Counted from the stretch's first letter, positions 28,983 through 36,814 are shown. The stretch: 64,000 nt of DNA from Delftia tsuruhatensis (GCF_903815225.1 NZ_LR813084.1:2150501-2214500), one strand, 5' to 3'. Numbers and translations are program-made. Notes: generated by a model not told the origin, from the sequence alone.

Positions 28983-29001
28983 AATAAGAATCATTCTCAA
29001 A
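28983..29001. promoter_or_regulatory. Fur-like iron box, no assigned target gene
   Basis: The plus strand reads AATAAGAATCATTCTCAAA, close to the classical Fur dyad (AATGAGAATCATTCTCATT is a frequent natural form). The AGAATCATTCT core is a near-perfect inverted repeat in an AT-rich patch that contrasts with the GC-rich surroundings. No iron-uptake gene is adjacent on either side, so the target, if any, is a small transcript or a lost gene. Confidence 0.5.
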
Positions 29002-29089
29002 TATGCCTACACTTTCTCCGGAATTGAGAAAAAGCTTGCACCGGGTGTTTTTTCAGGCCAAGCCGGTGTCCGGCGAACCTCTCTCCAGG

Positions 29090-29122
29090 AAAAAACGCCC
29101 CGGCCGCGCAAGCGACCGGGGC
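29090..29122 (-). terminator. Intrinsic terminator (minus strand)
   Basis: An 11-bp GC-rich stem with one mismatch and a 4-nt loop (GCCCCGGTCGC ... GCGGCCGGGGC on the minus strand) is followed by a G and six T. It lies ~270 nt downstream of the small-RNA candidate's own terminator, so it may be a second, stronger stop for read-through or end another short transcript. Confidence 0.75.
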
Positions 29123-29387
29123 ATTGAATGGAGCGTTCCTGCGATCAATCCAGGAAGGGACACATGCTAGGGATTTGAAATGGGGGCGCCGGCGTCAGCT
29201 CCCCTGGTCCTTCCTGGTTGTCAAGTGTAAATTGAAACAAGGTGCTCAAGGGCCTCAAGGAATGTGAAGTTGCGTGTTCGCGCGCCTGCAAGGCGTTCCC
29301 GATCTGCTTTTCCGGGTGGGGCAGGGGCTGGATGCACGTGACCGTGCCATGTGTCAGGCGCCACTTTCTGGAACGGTGTCCGGGAAA

Positions 29388-29545
29388 GGAAAAGCCCGCT
29401 GGAAAGCGGGCTTTGCAATTGGACGATGGCTCTTACGCGGCCATCGTTTTACGGCAGAACGTCTCTGCAGCTGTCACCGTTGTTTTTTTCGTCGTAGTGC
29501 ACGACGCGCCGGCGTGAGATACAGCATTGCCTGCGCAGACAACGG
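29388..29545 (-). ncRNA. Candidate structured small RNA (~160 nt)
   Basis: Minus strand, from just after a near-consensus promoter to an intrinsic terminator. Visible structure: the 5' end CCGTTGT (29545-29539) pairs with ACAACGG (29483-29477), enclosing a CGTCGT/ACGACG hairpin (29490-29506). A second hairpin CGATGGC/GCCATCG follows at 29424-29446. A final 10-bp stem AAAGCCCGCT/AGCGGGCTTT (29391-29414) is followed by TTTTCC. Possible short frames in it (for example from ATG 29526, about 17 codons, basic) lack a strong ribosome-binding site. The identity is unknown; 6S-like RNA was considered but not demonstrable by eye. Confidence 0.5.
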
Positions 29546-29550
29546 GCGAG

Positions 29551-29579
29551 ATTATACCTCGGATGCTGCGTTGCAGCAA
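29551..29579 (-). promoter_or_regulatory. Strong sigma-70-type promoter
   Basis: On the minus strand, TTGCTG at 29579-29574 and TATAAT at 29556-29551 are separated by exactly 17 bp, an almost perfect vegetative promoter. The predicted start is near 29544. It faces away from the TPR gene and reads into the structured small-RNA candidate. Confidence 0.8.
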
Positions 29580-29667
29580 CGTTCGGATCCAGGGGCTGTT
29601 CGTGTGGGCTGCCGGCGTGAATTGCTGGTACAAGGAGGTCCGACCCGATGTGGATGGATGGCGAGAG

Positions 29668-29991
29668 ATGAATGAAATGACCCAAAGGCTGGAGGCCTTG
29701 CTGGCATCAGGCAAGGATTCGGCCATGCTGCGCTGTACGCTCGGCAAGACGTATCTGGAGGCGGATTCACCCGAAGTGGCGCGGGCTCATCTGGCGAAGG
29801 CCACTGCGCTGGATCCTGGTTATTCCGTGGCCTGGAAGCTGCTCGGCAAGGCCTGCCTGCAAATGGGTGACCAGGCGGCGGCGCGCGAGGCCTGGACGGC
29901 CGGACTGGATTGCGCCCAGGGCAAGGGCGATGCCCAGGTCGTCAAGGAGCTGGGTGTGTTCCTGCGGCGCCTGGAGCGCTCAGACGGCTGA
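29668..29991 (+). CDS. Tetratricopeptide-repeat protein
   Basis: The product is 107 residues from ATG 29668, chosen for the purine-rich GAGAG just upstream and the amphipathic start MNEMTQRLEALLASGKD. About two TPR units are seen: LRCTLGKTYLEADSPEVARA with ALDPGYS, and AWKLLGKACLQMGDQAAARE. No signal or membrane segment is present. Such small TPR proteins are protein-interaction scaffolds of unknown partner. Its last 12 nt overlap the convergent RNase H-like gene. An upstream in-frame extension lies over the divergent small-RNA promoter and is rejected. Confidence 0.75.
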   Translation: MNEMTQRLEALLASGKDSAMLRCTLGKTYLEADSPEVARAHLAKATALDPGYSVAWKLLGKACLQMGDQAAAREAWTAGLDCAQGKGDAQVVKELGVFLRRLERSDG

Positions 29992-30447
29992 GCCGTCCTG
30001 CGCGCGTCCGAAGGCGGCTCTGGCCAGCAGATCCGCTTCGGTGTTGCGGTGCCTGGGCACCCATCGCAACTGGACCTGCTCGAACCCTTGCAGCATGGTT
30101 CTGGCCTCTTCGAACAGTGCGGCCAGCCTGAGGATGGGGCGGGGCGTGCGGCGTACGGAGGCCAGTTGTTCGACCAGGATGCTGCTGTCCGTGGAGATCG
30201 ACACCCTTGCCGCATGCAGTCCGCGCAATCTGCGCAGCACTGCGATCAGGGCCCTGAGTTCGGCCTCGTTGTTGCATCCCTGGGCGTGCAAGGCCTGCGA
30301 CAGCACATGGCGACTGCCGTCGGGTGCCAGGATGACTGCGCCGATGGCCATGGCACCGGGATTGGGCAGGGAGCTGCCGTCGATGGAGGCCGTCCACAGT
30401 CCGGTATCGGCGAAGGAGGGCAGTGTGTCGTTCGGGACTGGCGGCAT
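29980..30447 (-). CDS. Ribonuclease HI-like protein
   Basis: The product is 155 residues. RNase H fold active-site pattern: IDGSSLPNPGAMAIG (first Asp), GCNNEAELRALI (Glu), STDSSIL (second Asp), and VPRHRNTEADLLA (His and last acidic residue). All four catalytic carboxylate positions are present, so it should be active on RNA in RNA/DNA hybrids. It differs from housekeeping RnhA in details and belongs to the RNase HI-like group often found as a second copy. It is convergent with the TPR gene (12-nt overlap). Confidence 0.85.
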   Translation of the reverse strand: MPPVPNDTLPSFADTGLWTASIDGSSLPNPGAMAIGAVILAPDGSRHVLSQALHAQGCNNEAELRALIAVLRRLRGLHAARVSISTDSSILVEQLASVRRTPRPILRLAALFEEARTMLQGFEQVQLRWVPRHRNTEADLLARAAFGRAQDGSAV

Positions 30448-30534
30448 ATGCGTTATGGTCGATGCTGTCGGCAGGAGTGGCCGCAGGCATGCGCCAGTAC
30501 TTTGCCAGGGGCAGCTAGCAACGGCAATGAAGCA

Positions 30535-31170
30535 ATGATCACGATTCTGGGAAAGTCATCTTCCATCAATGTGCGCAAGGTCTTGTGGCTGTGCGCGGAG
30601 CTCGACCTTGCCCATGCGCATGAGCAATGGGGCTCAGGGCACCGAAGTACCCAGGAGGCGCAATTCCTGGCGCTCAATCCCAACGCGATGGTGCCCGTGT
30701 TGCTCGATGACGGCTTCGTCCTGTGGGAGTCCAACAGCATCTGCCGCTATCTCGCTACCCGGCAGCGGCGTGTGGACCTGTTGCCTGCCGAGCCCCGTGC
30801 CAGGGCGCTGGTGGAGCAGTGGATGGACTGGCAGGCGACCGAGCTCAACAACGCATGGCGCTATGCCTTCATGGGTCTGGTGCGCAACAGCGCGGAACAC
30901 CAGGATGCGGTGCTGCTGGTTCGCGGTATCGAGGGCTGGAATCGCCACATGGCCATCCTGGAGCGGCAGTTGCTTGCAACGCAGGCCTACGCCGCAGGTG
31001 CGCAATTCACGCTGGCGGACATCGTGCTGGGGCTATCCGTGCAGCGATGGATGGCCGCGCCGCTGGAGCGCTTCGGTGGCCGGCCCGAATTGCCTGCCGT
31101 GCGGGCCTACCACGCACGGCTGTGCCAGCGCGCAGGTTTTCTGCGGCACGGGGCCAATGGCATGCCCTGA
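30535..31170 (+). CDS. Glutathione S-transferase family protein
   Basis: The product is 211 residues from ATG 30535 (MITILGKSSSINVRKVLW). The N-terminal thioredoxin-like domain contains the glutathione-contact elements SSINVRK, NPNAMVPVLLDD and LWESNSICRYLA (the ESxxI motif). The C-terminal all-helical domain contains FTLADIVLGLSVQRW, the N-capping/hydrophobic staple region. It probably conjugates or reduces small electrophiles with glutathione; the substrate is unknown. It stands alone upstream of the IS5 remnant. Confidence 0.88.
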   Translation: MITILGKSSSINVRKVLWLCAELDLAHAHEQWGSGHRSTQEAQFLALNPNAMVPVLLDDGFVLWESNSICRYLATRQRRVDLLPAEPRARALVEQWMDWQATELNNAWRYAFMGLVRNSAEHQDAVLLVRGIEGWNRHMAILERQLLATQAYAAGAQFTLADIVLGLSVQRWMAAPLERFGGRPELPAVRAYHARLCQRAGFLRHGANGMP

Positions 31171-31211
31171 TCGGGCGTGGGCAACGGGCCTTGGGCAGAC
31201 AAAAGCCCTTA

Positions 31212-31893
31212 GAGCGTGTTATGAACTTCTCGTCGAGGCCAATATCTGAGCCGCAGCTGGCAGCATGGGAACGGCAAAGACCAGAAAGTGCAAGCCACTC
31301 AACACCTGAGGCAGCCGCTCATAGTCTCGCGACAGACGGCGGAATCTCGCCAACCAGCCAAGCTGCGCTCCACCACCCACCTCTTGGGCAGCAGCACGAA
31401 GCCCTCCTTCGCTTCGGGCAGCTTCACTATCTGTAGATCAATCCCGTTGTCCTGGGCTGCCTGGCGCGCATCTGCCCAGGCCAGATCCACCGAGTGGCCT
31501 GTGGCTTGCTGCACTTGCTCGCACAGCGTTCGTACTTGGGCCCGCTCTTGTTCGTCGGCTGGCGTGACATGCACGGCAAGCAGATGGCCCAAGGTATCCA
31601 CGGCCATCTGGACCTTGCTTCCACTCTCGCAACTGGACTGCAATGTGTGCGCCCATCCGTCACTATGGCACTGGGCTGGCCTTGGCGCCCCTGCGCAACA
31701 CGGATGATGGAGCGCAGGTCAGATGCCATGGCCTCGAAGCAACCCGCATCCAGCCAGTGCCGGCTTTGTTGGTAGACCGCCTCCCACGGCGGCAAGTCAT
31801 TGGGCAGCAGCCGCCAAAGCGCACCTGCTCGAACCAGCCAGCGCAGAGCATTGAAGACCTCGCGCAAATCGTGCTCGCGCTGTGGTGCGAGTG
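31212..31893 (-). mobile_element. Decayed IS5-family insertion sequence
   Basis: A minus-strand transposase can be followed in pieces: APQREHDLREVFNALRWL, LLPNDLPPWEAVYQQSRHWL, SDLRSIIRVAQGRQGQPSA, MAVDTLGHLLAVHVTPADEQ, VKLPEAKEGFVLLPKRWVVE and YERLPQVLSG, ending at TAA 31219-31221. Lesions: the N-terminus is lost at about 31893; there is a +2 frameshift after DGRT; an in-frame deletion removes the residues expected between ESG and SKV; a second deletion comes after WADA; and one base is lost in the final catalytic-Glu region (VVERS). The end sequence GAGCGTGTTATGAAC at 31212 looks like one terminal repeat. It is inactive. Confidence 0.85.
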
Positions 31894-31903
31894 AGATTGC
31901 CAT

Positions 31904-32472
31904 ATGGTGGTACTGGTGGAGGGGTGGGCGGTGATCCCCGCGCTCTACACCCATGCGGCCGCCGCCGCCCTTGCGGCGTTCCTGGCCTGGAGCTACCAGG
32001 GCGCGCGGCTGGGCGCCGAACTGGCCGATGTCCGGCTGGAGGCCGCCACGGAACGGCTGGCCGCCAGCACCGCCCAGCGCGCGGCCGACGCCCGCGTGCG
32101 CTTGGCCGAGCAGGCCATCAACACCAAGTACCAAGGAGCCCTCAATGCCGCCCGTGACCGCGAGGCGCTGCTGCGCCGTGATCGTGACCATCTACTCGCT
32201 GTCTCTGACGGCCGCGCGAGCAATCCGCAGATGCTGCCCTCCGACTTGCCAGCGCTTCCCCCGCCGCCGTCCTTGAGTACGCCACTGCCGTCAACGCCGT
32301 CAACGCCGTCAACGCCGTCAACGCCGTCAACGCCGTCAACGCCGTCAACGCCGTCAACGCCGTATACGACGACTGCTGCGCAGCGTATGGGGACATGGCA
32401 GCAAAGGCTGAAGGGCACGCAGCTGATGTCCAGACCCTCGGCGCAGCCTGGCCCGTGATCCCGATCCGGTAG
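31904..32472 (+). pseudogene. Phage DUF2514/Rz-like spanin gene, frameshifted, with repeat expansion
   Basis: The start reads MVVLVEGWAVIPALYTHAAA, a membrane anchor followed by a long helical region (LRLAEQAINTKYQ-like, ALNAARDREALLRRDRDHL) as in inner-membrane spanins or DUF2514 lysis proteins. At about 32212 one base is missing (GACGGCCGCG for GACGGCCTGCG). From there the proper sequence is in another frame: LREQSADAALRLASASPAAV, then a VNA repeat, then VYDDCCAAYGDMAAKAEGHA and a stop at 32470-32472. In the original frame the same repeat reads Ser-Thr-Pro. A second copy of the tail lies at 33284-33385. Confidence 0.75.
32290..32361 (+). repeat. Eight tandem copies of a 9-bp unit (GTCAACGCC)
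   Basis: There are 72 bp of perfect 9-bp repeats. In the ancestral spanin frame each unit codes Val-Asn-Ala; in the shifted frame it codes Ser-Thr-Pro. The duplicate tail at 33287 contains only one unit, so the array is an expansion, probably by slippage. Units are a multiple of three, so copy-number change preserves frame. Confidence 0.95.
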
Positions 32473-32565
32473 CGCCATGATTCGGGGCGTGTTTCTGTTA
32501 CGTTTCAGGTAGCAGGCTGGAAGCAGCCACTTGATCGTGCGCAGCAGTGATGCAGAATGGCGTTC

Positions 32566-33198
32566 ATGAAAAACTTCTTTGAAAGTCCATTTAAGGGAAA
32601 ACTGTTGAGCGAGCAGATTACTAACCCCAACATCGAAGTCGGGAGATTCAGTTACTACTCAGGCTATTACCATGGACACAGCTTTGATGACTGTGCGCGC
32701 TATCTCCTGGCAGACCGTTCCGATGTTGACCGGCTAATCATTGGCAGCTTTTGTTCAATAGGGTCTGGCGCATCCTTCATCATGGCCGGAAATCAAGGGC
32801 ACAGATCAGACTGGGTGTCTTCCTACCCGTTTTTCTACATGCAGCAAGAGTCAGCTTTTGCCGCTGCTAGCGATGCATTCATGCCGGCTGGAAATACGGT
32901 CATCGGAAATGATGTCTGGATTGGATCCGAAGCGATGATCATGCCCGGTATCTCAGTCGGGGATGGGGCTGTCATTGGCAGCAGAGCAGTGATCACCAGG
33001 GATGTCGAGCCCTATGCTATTGTTGGGGGAAACCCTGCAAAGGTAATTCGAATGCGATTTCCAGTGGAGCAAGTGCAGATGTTGCTCGAGATGCGCTGGT
33101 GGGACTGGCCTATGCCAGCGATTGAAGCTGCTATGCCCTTGCTGTGCTCAGGAGACATTCAAAAGCTTTATCGCTATTGGACTTCACTGCGTGAGTAA
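32566..33198 (+). CDS. CatB-family (type B) xenobiotic/chloramphenicol O-acetyltransferase
   Basis: The product is 210 residues from ATG 32566, matching the usual CatB length; an ATG three codons upstream is less likely. The left-handed beta-helix hexapeptide pattern is clear: [78 protein letters not shown] and GGNPAKVIR. The CatB catalytic His lies in the GNQGHR segment. CatB enzymes acetylate chloramphenicol; related Vat enzymes act on streptogramins, so the substrate is not certain. Base composition is clearly lower in GC than the flanks, and the gene sits between two spanin-tail copies, both signs of acquisition. No convincing integron attC site was seen. Confidence 0.88.
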   Translation: MKNFFESPFKGKLLSEQITNPNIEVGRFSYYSGYYHGHSFDDCARYLLADRSDVDRLIIGSFCSIGSGASFIMAGNQGHRSDWVSSYPFFYMQQESAFAAASDAFMPAGNTVIGNDVWIGSEAMIMPGISVGDGAVIGSRAVITRDVEPYAIVGGNPAKVIRMRFPVEQVQMLLEMRWWDWPMPAIEAAMPLLCSGDIQKLYRYWTSLRE

Positions 33199-33283
33199 CT
33201 ATGTTGTGGGAGAAATATTTATGAAGCTGGTCCTGCAATAATTAGCGCTTTTTAATGCGCTCCTGGGTATGCGTAAGGCGTTT

Positions 33284-33385
33284 GTTGTCAACGCCGTATA
33301 CGACGACTGCCGCGCAGCGTATGGCGACATCGCAGCAAAAGCTGCAGGGCACGCAGCTGAGGTCCAGACCCTGACTGCCGCTTGA
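33284..33385 (+). pseudogene. Second copy of the spanin C-terminal end
   Basis: The frame reads VNAVYDDCRAAYGDIAAKAA then GHAAEVQTLTAA and TGA at 33383-33385. It matches the tail of the spanin gene at 32353-32455 with only scattered differences. There is no start and no N-terminal part. Together with the first copy it brackets the catB gene as an imperfect direct repeat of ~95 bp. Confidence 0.8.
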
Positions 33386-33456
33386 CCGAGGTTTCCTTGA
33401 GGCAGGCCGTGGCGCTTCAATTTGGCCGCTCCGGCGTTGCCTACGTTCTTGCTTGC

Positions 33457-34986
33457 CTATGCCGGCACAGCGTTCCAGCGGACGACGCGAGCGGCCAAGT
33501 CGATCTCTACGGCATGTCGGCTGCCATCGTGCAGCAGCAGGTCCAGCTGTCCATCCTGTCCGTCCACGAAGGCGATACCGTGGACCATGGGAGCATCAGT
33601 CAGGTCGTTGCAGTCCAATGTAATCCAGTCGTCGGCCTTCAGGTCCAGCAGGCGCAGGGTGGGGAAGTCGGGGTCTTCGCCATATTCGAGACAGGCCACC
33701 ATGCCCCAGGGGTGGCACCAGGCCGCCGCTACGACCGAGCGGTCGTTGCCATGATCTTGATACAGGCGCTTTTCTGCGGCATCGAGCAGCGCGGGCAGGT
33801 CATCCAGCAGGTGCGCATAAGGTGAGTCTGGGGCAATGGTGCTGGCAGTGGTGACCTTGCTCCTTGTCGGCACTGGCTGCTTGGTTCCGCGCTTGGGCCC
33901 CGCCGGCGCCAGATGCTCAATCTTGCCGCCCGCAATGCCAACGAAGATGCCGTGCTCGCCCACGCTCAGATGTTTGAAATTGAGGCTGCTGCACGCCATT
34001 TCCCAGCGCAGTTCACCGCTGGCGGGGTCCACGGCTGCAAGGTATGTGCGTTCCCGCCCCTCTTCCTGGCGGTCCTGGATTCCGTAGAGTGCTCCGTCGT
34101 GGTGCTGAGGGGCGCGGACATACCCGGGCGACAGGCGTGGCCCGAAGCGGTTGTTGCGAATGTCATAGCCGTACATGCCATGGTTCGGAATACAGAAATA
34201 GACGGTACCGTCGTGAAGGCCCACCCGCTGGGTCAGAACTTGCTGCCTGCCATCCTCAGGGAGAACCGGTGGCGTGATCACCTGCACCTGCCCGCTGGCA
34301 GGGTGGATACGCAGCCAGGGCGCATCGATGCTGACGCTGTCGCGGCTGCCAGGGCCAACCACAGCCCAGCCGTCCGCCGCGCTGGGCGAGTACAGATCGC
34401 GCGGGCTGTCCACCCACAGCACATGTTCGGTGCGGCCGTCCTCCTCATACCAACGCCGCAGTTCCAGGCGCACGGCCGGGCGCTCTCCTTTCAACGCAGG
34501 CACTGGATGTTCGATCCAGCCATAGACAGCATCCTCCAGCACAAAGGCGTGCCCCAGGCCCAGTGTCAGCGTGCGACCCTTCCAAGTGCGTCGGTCCAGC
34601 AGCAGGTAGCGGCCTTCACCATTGCCTTCATTCGCCTCAATGAGCCAGCGGTGCGGGTCCAGCGCCACTGGAACGGGCCAATGCTTGGATTCCATGCCCG
34701 GAACGGTGCAAAAATCGAACAGGCACTCCCCTGTGCGGGCATTGAGAATCTGGTCGCATAGCATCAGATGGCCGCCGTCCACGGTCCAGCCCCATCCTTC
34801 GGTATCGCGCATGCGATGCTCCCAGAGCACTTCACCGGAGATGAGGTCGACGGCGCGAAGGAAAGACATGCTGCTCTCCCCCTTGCGACAGTACTCGTAG
34901 TAGAGACGACCATCCGCGACGCTCATTGCCGTGTCGACGATGAAGATATTCTTGCCGCCGATGATCTTCGGCTTACCGTACTGCAT
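33457..34986 (-). CDS. PQQ-like beta-propeller protein, function unknown
   Basis: The product is 509 residues from ATG 34986. Repeated units such as YLAAVDPASGELRWEM, FLRAVDLISGEVLWEH and WLRIHPASGQVQVI follow the WD/PQQ-type propeller pattern in which each blade ends with a G.xxW motif. No signal peptide, heme motif or membrane segment is visible, so it is probably cytoplasmic. It lies alone between the catB locus and the GNAT gene. It could be a sensor or part of a toxin/immunity cargo, but nothing in the sequence decides this. Confidence 0.7.
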   Translation of the reverse strand: MQYGKPKIIGGKNIFIVDTAMSVADGRLYYEYCRKGESSMSFLRAVDLISGEVLWEHRMRDTEGWGWTVDGGHLMLCDQILNARTGECLFDFCTVPGMESKHWPVPVALDPHRWLIEANEGNGEGRYLLLDRRTWKGRTLTLGLGHAFVLEDAVYGWIEHPVPALKGERPAVRLELRRWYEEDGRTEHVLWVDSPRDLYSPSAADGWAVVGPGSRDSVSIDAPWLRIHPASGQVQVITPPVLPEDGRQQVLTQRVGLHDGTVYFCIPNHGMYGYDIRNNRFGPRLSPGYVRAPQHHDGALYGIQDRQEEGRERTYLAAVDPASGELRWEMACSSLNFKHLSVGEHGIFVGIAGGKIEHLAPAGPKRGTKQPVPTRSKVTTASTIAPDSPYAHLLDDLPALLDAAEKRLYQDHGNDRSVVAAAWCHPWGMVACLEYGEDPDFPTLRLLDLKADDWITLDCNDLTDAPMVHGIAFVDGQDGQLDLLLHDGSRHAVEIDLAARVVRWNAVPA

Positions 34987-35174
34987 GAAAGCCTCTCAGG
35001 CTCTAGAGGTGAATGGGCGCTGTATGGCAGCAAAGCTCTATCGGGGCCGGTTGACGCTATGCGCCGCCATAGGCCCGGCTCTCGGAGGGTGCTGGCCGCG
35101 CTGATGGCGTGCGCACAGGTGCTGGCAGCCTAAAGTACGACCAACAGTCAACAGACCTGAATCCACGTTTGTGA

Positions 35175-36209
35175 TCAGTCGTCGAATTGCCACTCTAGTA
35201 TCGGCAATTGCCGAGGCTCACCACATACGGGGCGCGATACAGCGCGCACATACTTTGCTCCTAGTCGCTCATAGAAGGGGCGAGCTGAAGGATCCGATTC
35301 CACCAGCAGAGTGCTCGCTCCAAGCCCGCGTGCTACAGCCAGGGCATGCTCCACAAGGCGCCGTCCGTGACCGCGCCCCATGGCCAAGGGATCTACCCAG
35401 CAATGTTCAATTTGCCAGCCGCTCTCGTCGTGCTCCAGCCCATAGAAGCCCAGTGGTGCCCCATCTGGCGAGACCAGCACGGCGTAATGTCCGTTCAGTT
35501 GCGTCGGGGTGATCGTAAGTGCGGATTCCCAAGCCACTAACCAAGCCTCTTGGTAACCCCAGTGTGCTTTGCTATTCCTAGCCAAAGCACTCAGCGCCAC
35601 GGCATCCGCATTACGGCAAGGACGCAGGGTGGGAGTGTCATCCGCCAACAGTGCCAAAGCCCTCGGGTCAGTTGAAAGCAGGCTGTACTGGTGCAGGCTA
35701 AGGAAGCGCCCATCCTTGTACTCCACATCGCGCAGGGTTCCCTCCAGCACGAAACCAGACCGATCCAGCAAGCGAACGCTGGCGTGGTTCTCGGGCTCAA
35801 CATCCGCATGGATCCGATGAACGCCGAGGACCCTCAGGGCGAATCGGAGGATGACGGGAAGGCAGGCCTGCATCAGCCCCTTCCCCCAGTGTTCTGGCAT
35901 CAGCCAGTAGCCCATATCCACCCGGCGATCAGTGTGGGACCAGTCATTGAAGCCACAGGCCCCGATCAGTTCATCCCTTCCTGGCAATGCGATGCCCCAC
36001 CATATGCCTTGGCGATTTTCCAGCAATGCGTCGTACCAGCACATCTGCTCGCGCGTTGCCTCGATGCTGTCGTAACGCACGCCGTAGTGGGCTACCACCC
36101 GGGGGTGGGAAAGCCCCGCGAAAATCGCATCAACATCACGAAGGCGGATCCGGCGCAGCGTGCAGCGAGGCAGAAAGAACTCTGGAAACTCGACACGAAG
36201 GTCAATCAT
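35175..36209 (-). CDS. Protein with two GNAT acetyltransferase domains
   Basis: The product is 344 residues. Residues ~10-185 form a RimJ/RimL-type GNAT domain (LRDVDAIFAGLSHPRV, GYWLMPEHWGKGLMQA, VEPENHASVRLLDRSGFVLEG). Residues ~195-340 form a second GNAT domain (TLRPCRNADAVALSALAR, VDPLAMGRGHGRRLVEHAL, ESDPSARPFYERLGAK). Each carries an acetyl-CoA pyrophosphate-loop-like motif (HWGKG and GRGHG). The substrate is unknown; RimJ-like enzymes acetylate protein N-termini or antibiotics. The fusion of two different GNAT subfamilies is the notable feature. Confidence 0.85.
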   Translation of the reverse strand: MIDLRVEFPEFFLPRCTLRRIRLRDVDAIFAGLSHPRVVAHYGVRYDSIEATREQMCWYDALLENRQGIWWGIALPGRDELIGACGFNDWSHTDRRVDMGYWLMPEHWGKGLMQACLPVILRFALRVLGVHRIHADVEPENHASVRLLDRSGFVLEGTLRDVEYKDGRFLSLHQYSLLSTDPRALALLADDTPTLRPCRNADAVALSALARNSKAHWGYQEAWLVAWESALTITPTQLNGHYAVLVSPDGAPLGFYGLEHDESGWQIEHCWVDPLAMGRGHGRRLVEHALAVARGLGASTLLVESDPSARPFYERLGAKYVRAVSRPVCGEPRQLPILEWQFDD

Positions 36210-36311
36210 GCTCTGCTTCCCGGACTGAGTTCAGCAGAAGAATGGTTGCTGCAAGGGGGCTGGAGCATCCAGGAGAGACTGCGACTGATCATGTTCGGCA
36301 TTGTGCCGTGC

Positions 36312-36788
36312 TCAGTCCTCGGGGCATTGCTCCATGGCCATTTCCGGCGCCGCCTCGGCGTCTGCCCACAACCCCACGCGCTTGGCCTTGGCTTCCTGCT
36401 CGGCGAATTCGTACTGCCCACGCTCCTGGGGAGATTGCTCGCGGGCGTATGCCCTGTACCACCAGGCCATGCCCTGCGTGAGCATCGCCATACCGGCATC
36501 GATCGTCCGCGGCCCGTCTGGCGTTGAAGCTGGCGCGACCCAGACCGAGCACACATGGCGCTTGTGCCTGTCGATCTTGTTGCAGCGCAGCTCAGCGGTC
36601 TTGCCGAAAGTGATATCGCTCAGGGCCTGCTTTGCCCGAGCGCCGAAAGGCTGCCGGCTCTCCGGCGCGTCGATACCGCCCAGGCGGACTTTGACCTGCT
36701 GGTACTCGCCCGGCTGGCCGCAGCGGGCGGTGATGGTGTCGCCATCGGAGACGCCGACAACGAGGCAAAGGAGGGTAGCTGCGAGCAT
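36312..36788 (-). CDS. Thermonuclease-family (staphylococcal nuclease-like) protein
   Basis: The product is 158 residues. A short hydrophobic N-terminus (MLAATLLCLVVG) may be a signal. SNase fold markers follow: VSDGDTITAR (Ca-binding Asp), VRLGGIDAPESRQPFGARAK (catalytic Arg, Asp and Glu region), HKRHVCSVWV, and GMAWWYRAYAREQ. It probably degrades DNA/RNA outside the cytoplasm or in the periplasm. It is the last gene of the acquired zone before tRNA-Pro; SNase-like genes often sit in phage or plasmid segments. Confidence 0.85.
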   Translation of the reverse strand: MLAATLLCLVVGVSDGDTITARCGQPGEYQQVKVRLGGIDAPESRQPFGARAKQALSDITFGKTAELRCNKIDRHKRHVCSVWVAPASTPDGPRTIDAGMAMLTQGMAWWYRAYAREQSPQERGQYEFAEQEAKAKRVGLWADAEAAPEMAMEQCPED

Positions 36789-36814
36789 GCCTCAGTTTAG
36801 CGAGCCAAGAACGC

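Larger units (their letters stand above)
28771..29387. other. Non-coding stretch with an orphan Fur-like box and an isolated terminator
   Basis: There are ~600 bp without a credible protein gene. It holds a Fur-like palindrome at 28983-29001 and an intrinsic terminator for the minus strand at 29090-29122. All frames here are short, lack ribosome-binding sites and show no family resemblance. It may contain remnants of an iron-regulated gene or a small RNA, but nothing can be assigned. Confidence 0.5.

Noticed and set aside
29433..29747. 104-codon minus-strand frame across the small-RNA candidate
   Set aside because: It would start upstream of the strong promoter and overlaps the TPR gene; no family resemblance.
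32281..32370. Tandem repeats as a CRISPR array
   Set aside because: Units are 9 bp and contiguous with no spacers; it is a coding microsatellite.
32473..32565. Integron attC or attI site before catB
   Set aside because: No inverse-core/core pair (RYYYAAC...GTTRRRY) could be aligned on either side of the gene.
35058..35132. Short plus-strand frame resembling a signal peptide (MRRHRPGSRRVLAALM...)
   Set aside because: Only 24 codons, stops at once, no ribosome-binding site; at most a relic of an exported-protein gene.
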